Below, in pieces: positions 26,910-32,970 of a DNA stretch of 32,970 nt. The DNA lies in the NCBI GenBank assembly GCA_030610255.1, contig JAUWSB010000005.1:1-32970 (forward strand). The letters are read 5' to 3'. The DNA is from Bacteroidota bacterium (lineage in GTDB: Bacteria > Bacteroidota > Bacteroidia > Bacteroidales > JADFUO01). Within the stretch, counting starts at the first letter, position 1. Every line of letters begins with the position of its first letter. The translations under genes and the position numbers were made by a program. The notes below the pieces were generated by a model that worked only from the letters and a program-made list of their open reading frames with translations, did not search any database and had not been told where the DNA came from.

Positions 26910-27922
26910 AAAACATTCACCTCTTTATTTAACCTGATATTAAATTTTTCAAATACTGAATTTTCAATTTTACATGATAATTCTAAAATTTCTTTGCCTG
27001 TTGAATTGCCGTAATTTACCAGCACAAGCGCCTGATTTTTATACACTCCTGCATTTCCGATTCTTTTACCTTTCCATCCACATTGTTCAATTAGCCAGCC
27101 GGCAGCAATTTTAAATGTCTTATCAGGTCGTTCGTAAGTAATAATATTTGGAAAATCTTTCTTTAAATTTTTAAATTCTTCTTCAGTAATAACAGGATTT
27201 TTAAAGAAACTGCCTGCACATCCGATTTGCTCAATATCCGGAAGCTTTCTTTTTCTTATCCTGCTAACAGCTTTGCTAATAGCACTTACGCTTAATTTAT
27301 TTATACCCATATCCCTCAATTCCATCTCAATAGCTCCATACTTAGTATTAAAAACAGGCTTTCTAAATAATCTGAAAACTACGGAATTTATTATATATTT
27401 ATTTTTAAGTTCATTTTTAAAAATACTACTTCTGTAACCGAAATTACAATCTTTTTTGTTAAATTTTATTATATCACCTGTTTGAATATTAATAGCAGTT
27501 AATTGATAAAATACATCTTTTAATTCAACACCATAAGCACCGATATTTTGAATTGGACCGGCACCCACACTTCCGGGTATTTTTGACAAATTTTCCAATC
27601 CTCCATAATTATTTTTTATGTTATAATCTATAAAATCCTGCCAAACTTCCCCTGCCATTGCTTTTACATAAATAAAATCTTCGTCTTCTTTTAAAATAGT
27701 TATACCTTTTGAATTTATTTTTACAACAACACCGGTAAAATCCTTAGTAAAAAGGATATTACTGCCACCACCTAAGATTAAAAATTGCTTGTTTTTTAAA
27801 AACCCTGAAGATAAAAATGAAATAATTTCTTCATCGGAATTTAATTCAACAAAATACTTTGCCTTAACATCTATTCCGAAAGTGTTAAAAAACTTAATTG
27901 AGAAATTTTGTTTGATATTCAT
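26906..27922 (-). CDS. murB: UDP-N-acetylmuramate dehydrogenase
   Basis: 'LILGGGSNILFTKDFTGVVVKI', 'LSKIPGSVGAGPIQNIGAYGVELKD', 'CNFGYRSSIFK', 'GSFFKNPVI', 'AAGWLIEQCGWKGKRIG'. Confidence 0.96.
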   Translation of the reverse strand: MNIKQNFSIKFFNTFGIDVKAKYFVELNSDEEIISFLSSGFLKNKQFLILGGGSNILFTKDFTGVVVKINSKGITILKEDEDFIYVKAMAGEVWQDFIDYNIKNNYGGLENLSKIPGSVGAGPIQNIGAYGVELKDVFYQLTAINIQTGDIIKFNKKDCNFGYRSSIFKNELKNKYIINSVVFRLFRKPVFNTKYGAIEMELRDMGINKLSVSAISKAVSRIRKRKLPDIEQIGCAGSFFKNPVITEEEFKNLKKDFPNIITYERPDKTFKIAAGWLIEQCGWKGKRIGNAGVYKNQALVLVNYGNSTGKEILELSCKIENSVFEKFNIRLNKEVNVF

Positions 27923-28075
27923 TATTAGGACAAGTTAGTTATTCATATTTAGTTAAATATACAGTTCCTTTTCGTTTCAAACGATGCCTTTCTGTAAACC
28001 AACTTTTTGGTGTAAGTTGATGCAATCTTAAGATCAGATTTGGATAACATGATGGAAAATAATTTTAGTAGATAG

Positions 28076-28645
28076 TTATAGTACTCCAATTTTTTTCATT
28101 TGCCAAAAACACTTTGCTGTTGCGTTGATATCAACTGCTGCATTATGTGCTTCTTCAAATCCTGTCCCGAAAAGTTTGTAATGGAGTTCTGAAAGTTTTG
28201 GCCACTTGTATCCGTAAGGTCCATCAAGCTTACAATAATTGGTAGATTTTTCCATTGTGCAAATTTTGTTCTTTGTCGCAATGCTGTTAACCATGTTTTT
28301 TCTTAGAAACTCTGCTCCAACAATTTTCTCATCAAAGCTCATGTTGTGAGCAACTAAATAGCTTGCTTGTGAAATTAGGTTTTGAAAGTCGTTTAATACG
28401 CCTTGTAATGCAATGCCTTCATTCAATGCTCGTTCAGTTGAAATTCCATGAACCCTTGAAGCATCAGAAGGAATAGTGAAACCGTCTGGCTTTATGATGT
28501 AATTATTTCCGCCAATTTTATTTCCGTCTTTGTCGTAGTGTAACCATGCAAGTTGAACAAGTCGTGGCCAGTTATTAAAATCGCTTACAGGTGCTTTCCA
28601 GTTTCTTGGAAGTCCTGTTGTCTCGGTGTCAAAGAATAGATACAT
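28076..28645 (-). CDS. DnaQ-family 3'-5' exonuclease
   Basis: 'YLFFDTETTGLPRNW', 'VHGIS', 'VAHNMSFDEKIVGAEFLR', 'EEAHNAAVDINATAKCF' (DEDDh-type motifs). Confidence 0.9.
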   Translation of the reverse strand: MYLFFDTETTGLPRNWKAPVSDFNNWPRLVQLAWLHYDKDGNKIGGNNYIIKPDGFTIPSDASRVHGISTERALNEGIALQGVLNDFQNLISQASYLVAHNMSFDEKIVGAEFLRKNMVNSIATKNKICTMEKSTNYCKLDGPYGYKWPKLSELHYKLFGTGFEEAHNAAVDINATAKCFWQMKKIGVL

Positions 28646-28682
28646 GTGCCTGTTTTTTTTGTTATATGATTAATGTTTCAAA

Positions 28683-28727
28683 GTTAGCAGAATGTCACTA
28701 CGAAGCACGAATAGCATTTCTGCCAAC
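28683..28727. repeat. attC-like imperfect inverted repeat, site 1
   Basis: GTTAGCAGAATG ... CATTTCTGCCAAC: arms differ by one G/A mismatch and one extrahelical base. Confidence 0.45.
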
Positions 28728-28785
28728 GTGAGTATGCGTTTAAACTCCAAATTTTATGCTAAAATAGTAAATATTTCTATATTAG
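28721..28785 (+). repeat. 65-bp direct repeat, copy 1
   Basis: 60/65 identical to 31184-31248. Confidence 0.9.
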
Positions 28786-29810
28786 TTTTCTTCTATTTTA
28801 TATATCCGATAATCAGAACGTTCCTTTTCTGACAAGTGAATTTGTGAAGTTGTAAAATAAATATTTCCCTGAGAGTCTTTAGAAAAACTGTCTGCCCATT
28901 TAATCCGGCTACCTTTGACTACAGTTTGTAATTTGTTGGGATAGTTAAACTTAATAACTGAATTGCTCTCAAGATTTGCCATAAATAAATCACCTTGCTC
29001 ATTAAATAACATTCCATCAGCAGGCCCTGTTTTTATTACCTTTTCAACTTGCTCTTCTAATTCTGCCTCAGACAAACCGGGATTTAAAAGTTTTTTTGTC
29101 GGAATCCTGTATAAATGGTCTCCTGTAAGAGCGACATAGTATAAGTAAGCTCTATCAGGAGAAAGAGCAATCCCATCTGAATGAACAGTATTTGACCATT
29201 TTTTGGAGTTTATAATCAAATAATCTCTCTCGGCTTTGGTAGAATAATGATTTTCCAAAAGCCTTTTGCATTCTCCTGTTTGCAAATCAAGAGTTATGAT
29301 GGCACCTGTACCTGAATCTGTGATATACGCCACTCCTTTTACTTCATCAATCCGGACGTCATTAAAGTAAGAATTGGACAAAAAGGTAGTTGAATCAAAA
29401 TTATATTTTTTTATCAATGAGTCTTTTGACAAATCAAATTTGTACAAAGCAGGTCCTGGATCTTTAACACCCATAAACATAGGGTTATTTGTCTCAAGTA
29501 CCCATAGTATATCATTGCGATCAACAAAAACACTCTGAATGCAATTAAAACCAATAGTCGGATTATTAAAATCAATATTAGGATATGGGACTATTTCCCC
29601 ATCTTTTAGTTCACCTACAGATATAGGAACATTTTCAGACCATCTGGGGAAATTAACAAATATTCTATCTTTCCCACTAATCGCAATACCTGTCCATAGA
29701 TTCTTTGACGATGCAATCTCTTTTAATGCAAATTTTTCATTGTCTTTAGTATCACAGGATGATAATCCTAATAAAATTAATAATACTCCTAAAACTTCTT
29801 TTGTTTTCAT
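28782..29810 (-). CDS. Lipoprotein of the major royal jelly/yellow-like, SMP-30-like beta-propeller family
   Basis: Lipobox 'LLGLSSCDTKD'; 'NLWTGIAISGKDRIFVNFPRW', 'VRIDEVKGVAYITDSGTGAIITLDLQTGECKRLL', 'HSDGIALSPDRAYLYYVALTGDHLYRIPT'. Confidence 0.85.
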   Translation of the reverse strand: MKTKEVLGVLLILLGLSSCDTKDNEKFALKEIASSKNLWTGIAISGKDRIFVNFPRWSENVPISVGELKDGEIVPYPNIDFNNPTIGFNCIQSVFVDRNDILWVLETNNPMFMGVKDPGPALYKFDLSKDSLIKKYNFDSTTFLSNSYFNDVRIDEVKGVAYITDSGTGAIITLDLQTGECKRLLENHYSTKAERDYLIINSKKWSNTVHSDGIALSPDRAYLYYVALTGDHLYRIPTKKLLNPGLSEAELEEQVEKVIKTGPADGMLFNEQGDLFMANLESNSVIKFNYPNKLQTVVKGSRIKWADSFSKDSQGNIYFTTSQIHLSEKERSDYRIYKIEEN

Positions 29811-29835
29811 ATTTCTATTCCTCCCTTAAATTAAT

Positions 29836-29888
29836 GCTAACTGTTGAAGTAAAAGGCGTTTTAATGCTTTTTACTTTCTTGTTAGCAA
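29836..29888. repeat. attC-like imperfect inverted repeat, site 2
   Basis: Outer TGCTAAC(29836-29842)/GTTAGCA(29882-29888); inner AAGTAAAAGGC(29848-29858) vs GCTTTTTACTT(29867-29877), 10/11 complementary. Confidence 0.45.
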
Positions 29889-29900
29889 CTATTCCGTTTT

Positions 29901-31127
29901 TTACTTTTTAATCAATTTATTAGTTATAACTTCCTTTTCAGTATAAATTTTTAAAAAGTAAACTCCTCTTTCTAAATTATCAATATTTATACTTGTTTCG
30001 GAAGTTTTTAAAATAAAATTTTGCAACAATTTCCCTTCTATATTAACTATATCAACTTTGGTTATTTTATAAAAATATGATTTTATTGTAATTTTATCAT
30101 TTGCCGGATTTGGGAAAATTGTTATATTAATATCCTGTTTAATATTTTTTTTATTGATTCCCACGGAAAAATCATAAACATAAAGACCATGTTCAGTGCC
30201 GGCATATAGATGCATAATATCGGCAGGACTTTGAGCAAGGCAGTATACTATACTATCTCCCAAACCGGTATTAATGACCTGCCAGCTTATACCTCCATTT
30301 ATTGTTTTTTTTACACCATAGCCTGAATCAGCTGCATATACAGTATTTGGGTTAAGAGGATTAATAAGAATGTCTGTAATAAAAGGCCAATATTCTGAAA
30401 TAATCCACGTAAGACCATAATCTGTAGATTTATACATTCCATCAGACCAACTACCCCCATCAATTGCTGCCCATAAACTATAACCTGTTCCATCTCCATC
30501 TGAGGAGATTGCCGGAATAGTAATATTAGTAGCAGTATTTGTATTATTCCAATATTCATGGAGGTCATAATTATAATAAAATATACCGCCTTCAGTCCCT
30601 GCAAAATATACTTGTCCTGAATCTGAATCAAAGGGATTTATATGTATAAGTGAAAGAACATTCAAATTATTCAAACTATCATTTATTGTAGTCCATGTAT
30701 CTCCATAATTACTACTTTCATATACACCCATTCCTTTTGTGCCAGCAACAAGAGTTCCTTGAGGATATCCTGGAATCGTAAGTGAAGTAGATAAATACAA
30801 CCATTCTAAAATATTCCAATTATTGCCCCCATCAATAGATTTATATATTCCATCACTATATGAACCTTCTCCAAGAGTTGCATACATTGTATCAGGTATA
30901 GGATGAAATGTAATTGAATTAAAAGAATATAATGAGACTGTATCCCAGTTTATCCCACCGTCAGACGATTTATAAAGGTTATCTCCAGACACGAATATTA
31001 TGTTAGGATTTTGAGGGTGAACAGCAATTGCATGGATTTTTTCATCAGGAAATCCTAAAAATGTCCAGTGCTGAGAATAACTGTAAATTCCCATAAAAAT
31101 TAAACTCAAAAGGAAAATCGTTTTCAT
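29901..31127 (-). CDS. Secreted BNR/sialidase-like repeat protein with T9SS C-terminal sorting domain
   Basis: Signal peptide; repeats 'NLYKSSDGGINWDTVSLYS', 'GIYKSIDGGNNWNIL', 'GMYKSTDYGLTWIIS'; C-terminus 'ITIFPNPANDKITIKSYFYKITKVDIVNIEGKLLQNF...LERGVYFLKIYTEKEVITNKLIKK'. Confidence 0.9.
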   Translation of the reverse strand: MKTIFLLSLIFMGIYSYSQHWTFLGFPDEKIHAIAVHPQNPNIIFVSGDNLYKSSDGGINWDTVSLYSFNSITFHPIPDTMYATLGEGSYSDGIYKSIDGGNNWNILEWLYLSTSLTIPGYPQGTLVAGTKGMGVYESSNYGDTWTTINDSLNNLNVLSLIHINPFDSDSGQVYFAGTEGGIFYYNYDLHEYWNNTNTATNITIPAISSDGDGTGYSLWAAIDGGSWSDGMYKSTDYGLTWIISEYWPFITDILINPLNPNTVYAADSGYGVKKTINGGISWQVINTGLGDSIVYCLAQSPADIMHLYAGTEHGLYVYDFSVGINKKNIKQDINITIFPNPANDKITIKSYFYKITKVDIVNIEGKLLQNFILKTSETSINIDNLERGVYFLKIYTEKEVITNKLIKK

Positions 31128-31183
31128 AAAACCTCCATTTTTAAATCAATTATTAAAATTGTTTGACATTCATTCCGAATTGT

Positions 31184-31248
31184 TGCCAACGGGAGTCTGC
31201 GCTTAAACTCGAAATTTTACGCTAAAATAGTAAATATTTCTATATTAG
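31184..31248 (+). repeat. 65-bp direct repeat, copy 2
   Basis: 60/65 identical to 28721-28785. Confidence 0.9.
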
Positions 31249-31301
31249 GTTTCATATAATTCTTTAAAAATCGGATTGAAAATATTTAATAAAGAATTTT
31301 T

Positions 31302-31493
31302 TTAGTCAATGTTTTGCATAGGTGGGCATTTTTCTGAACCATAAGAGCAATAAACACAGCAATCACCCTTTTTTGTTTTTAAAATAGTTTTACAATTTTC
31401 ACATTCGTAGTAATATTGACATGCATCAGTCGGCATTTCTTCTTCTTTTTTATATCCGCATTTGGGACAAGTAATTGTTGAATTCAATTTCAT
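31302..31493 (-). CDS. GDCCVxC domain-containing protein
   Basis: 'ITCPKCGYKKEEEMPTDACQYYYECENCKTILKTKKGDCCVYCSYGSEKCPPMQ'; contains the GDCCVxC motif. Confidence 0.88.
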   Translation of the reverse strand: MKLNSTITCPKCGYKKEEEMPTDACQYYYECENCKTILKTKKGDCCVYCSYGSEKCPPMQNID

Positions 31494-31514
31494 TTATTTA
31501 ACATATCAGTTTAA

Positions 31515-31542
31515 AAGAGTCTGCCCCGAAAGACAGACTCTT
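31515..31542 (-). terminator. Rho-independent-type terminator
   Basis: Perfect 9-bp stem AAGAGTCTG(31515-31523)/CAGACTCTT(31534-31542), followed on the minus strand by TTTAA. Confidence 0.65.
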
Positions 31543-31550
31543 GCATTTTA

Positions 31551-31716
31551 TTAATGATTATGACCTTCGTGCTTTTTCTCCTCCTTTACCTCTTTTGGAC
31601 GGTCATATTTACAGCATCCCGGAAGATTGTTATAAACTTCATCTTTTGCTTTGTGCAAATACAGACATTGCTCCGATTAAGAACAATACTACTAAACTTA
31701 AAACTTTCTTTTTCAT
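31551..31716 (-). pseudogene. Frameshifted small secreted His-rich protein in the metal-resistance cluster
   Basis: Minus strand encodes MKKKVLSLVVLFLIGAMSVFAQ then goes out of frame; removing one A from GCACAAAGC restores ...SVFAQAKDEVYNNLPGCCKYDRPKEVKEEKKHEGHNH*. Confidence 0.55.
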
Positions 31717-31744
31717 TTTTTAAAATTTAAAATTAATAATTCAT

Positions 31745-32017
31745 TTATTTATTTACTCTACCTATTGCACAACTTATAAACGATTTTGCAACAGAGATTG
31801 AATTGTTATTACCTGTTTTAGGATATCCCAAACGCGCTAATTTTGTTTTGTAGTCCATGATCTTTTCATTCTCTCCATCGAATGAAATCTCAACCAGCGA
31901 TTTTTCAATATCCACACCTACACTCTTTACCTCTTCGAACTTTAAAAGTCCTTTCCTAATGGTTGATGCACAACCATGACATTTGAGGTTTTCGATTTGA
32001 ATTGTTGCTTTGTTCAT
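31745..32017 (-). CDS. Heavy-metal-associated (HMA) domain protein
   Basis: 'ATIQIENLKCHGCASTIRKGLLKFEEVKSVGVDIEKSLVEISFDG' with a CxxC metal-binding motif. Confidence 0.9.
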   Translation of the reverse strand: MNKATIQIENLKCHGCASTIRKGLLKFEEVKSVGVDIEKSLVEISFDGENEKIMDYKTKLARLGYPKTGNNNSISVAKSFISCAIGRVNK

Positions 32018-32028
32018 AATATTAAGTT

Positions 32029-32970
32029 TTATTGGTTATTAAATTCTTTCTTTACTTCACCACACGTTAGCATTTTATCTCCAAAATAGGGGTTTCGTAT
32101 TTCTTTATGAGCACTTATCCAAAACGCTCCTTTATTATCGAAAGCCATTGGACAAAATTCTAAATATACAGGTTGATCAATTGCAATCCCAAACATATCA
32201 ATAGCTTCGATAAGTTTATTCGACACAATACTAAAATGACTGCGTTTCATCTCAACGCCTTTCATTGTAATAATACTGTTAAGATTTTCTTTAATAGACT
32301 TCAGGAGATTCATCCATTCTACATGTGCATTGCCTTTTAAAAGGGTCATATCTATTTTATTTAAGCTTGATAAAACAGTCTTAGCTTCTGCTTCGACCTG
32401 TTTTTCATCAGTAGCTACAAAGGCGTCTTTCAATTTAAAATAATCATTTACAAGTTCGTCAAGCTGTGCTATAAAAGTTTCAGAAACATCTGTAAAATTC
32501 AAAGCTTCAGCCTTTTTATCAGAAGGATCCATTGCTTTCATTTCTTCATCACTCATTTGAGTGCCGCCATGATTGTGCCCTGTAGAAATTTTACCACCTT
32601 CAGGATTCATCATACTTGGTTTACCTGCCAACTGAGCTGATGCATCAATCTTAAAGACTCCATTGGTTGCAATTATCTCACCTTCTGATAAGCCTTCGGC
32701 AACCACATAGAAATTTCCTGCTTCGGGACCAAGTATAATTTCACGGTACAGGAATGACGGTGTTTTACGGTTCGGGATTTTTACATACACAACAGCACGT
32801 TTACCTGTCCATAGGATTGCGGATTTTGGTATTAATAGTTCGTTCGAGTTTTTAGCGATGTTCGACTCTAAAATACCATTAGCAAACATCTCTAATTTGA
32901 AAGCTTTGTCCTTATTTACGATTTCTACCCGAACCTGTGCAATTCTTGTGTAAGCATTAATAAACGGGTC
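32029..32970 (-). CDS. Efflux RND transporter periplasmic adaptor (CusB-like) with DUF3347-like C-terminus (5' end outside window)
   Basis: 'MFANGILE..NELLIPKSAILWTGKRAVVYVKIPNRKTPSFLYREIILGPEAGNFYVVAEGLSEGEIIATNGVFKIDASAQL'; C-terminal 'LDELVNDYFKLKDAFVATDEKQVEAEAKTVLSSL...VYLEFCPMAFDNKGAFWISAHKEIRNPYFGDKMLTCGEV'. The frame is open to the window edge (DPFINAYTRIAQVRVEIVNKDKAFKLE precedes the listed M). Confidence 0.88.
   Translation of the reverse strand, partial: DPFINAYTRIAQVRVEIVNKDKAFKLEMFANGILESNIAKNSNELLIPKSAILWTGKRAVVYVKIPNRKTPSFLYREIILGPEAGNFYVVAEGLSEGEIIATNGVFKIDASAQLAGKPSMMNPEGGKISTGHNHGGTQMSDEEMKAMDPSDKKAEALNFTDVSETFIAQLDELVNDYFKLKDAFVATDEKQVEAEAKTVLSSLNKIDMTLLKGNAHVEWMNLLKSIKENLNSIITMKGVEMKRSHFSIVSNKLIEAIDMFGIAIDQPVYLEFCPMAFDNKGAFWISAHKEIRNPYFGDKMLTCGEVKKEFNNQ

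Noticed and set aside
31541-31723. 60-aa plus-strand ORF
   Set aside because: Antisense to the frameshifted secreted protein and lacks recognisable features; the minus-strand reading explains the sequence better.

Overview
This is a Bacteroidota-type chromosomal window: AT-rich, with T9SS C-terminal sorting domains and TAnnTTTG-style promoters. Most of it is housekeeping sequence. It holds a six-gene Rnf complex operon (rnfB-C-D-G-E-A), an ftsE-like ABC ATPase, two glycosyltransferases, a TPR histidine kinase, a DUF454 protein, a PutP-like symporter, a rhomboid protease, purB, a DUF5606 protein, pyrK-pyrDB, a zinc-ribbon/LysM protein, TM2 and DUF2752 proteins, a UbiA-type prenyltransferase and murB. 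At the right edge there is a metal-handling cluster: a CusB-like adaptor with a DUF3347-like region, an HMA protein, a frameshifted small secreted protein and a GDCCVxC protein. The accessory signals most worth checking are: (1) a secreted DUF1566/Fib_succ_major-type protein (2821-3606) whose C-terminus looks like the variable region of a diversity-generating retroelement target, with no reverse transcriptase in the window; (2) a compact XRE / ImmA-IrrE metallopeptidase / PIN-like three-gene operon with a promoter and candidate operators; (3) a 68-bp near-perfect direct repeat (2427-2494 and 6053-6120) bracketing the variable-protein region, with an open frame for a T9SS C-terminus truncated at one repeat; (4) a ~108-nt, probable three-way-junction leader just upstream of rnfB; (5) cassette-like architecture at 28.7-31.25 kb, with a 65-bp direct repeat and attC-like imperfect hairpins; (6) an 11-copy 8-bp minisatellite inside the rnf operon. 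No tRNA, rRNA, CRISPR array, transposase, integrase or reverse transcriptase was found. All family calls are by eye.
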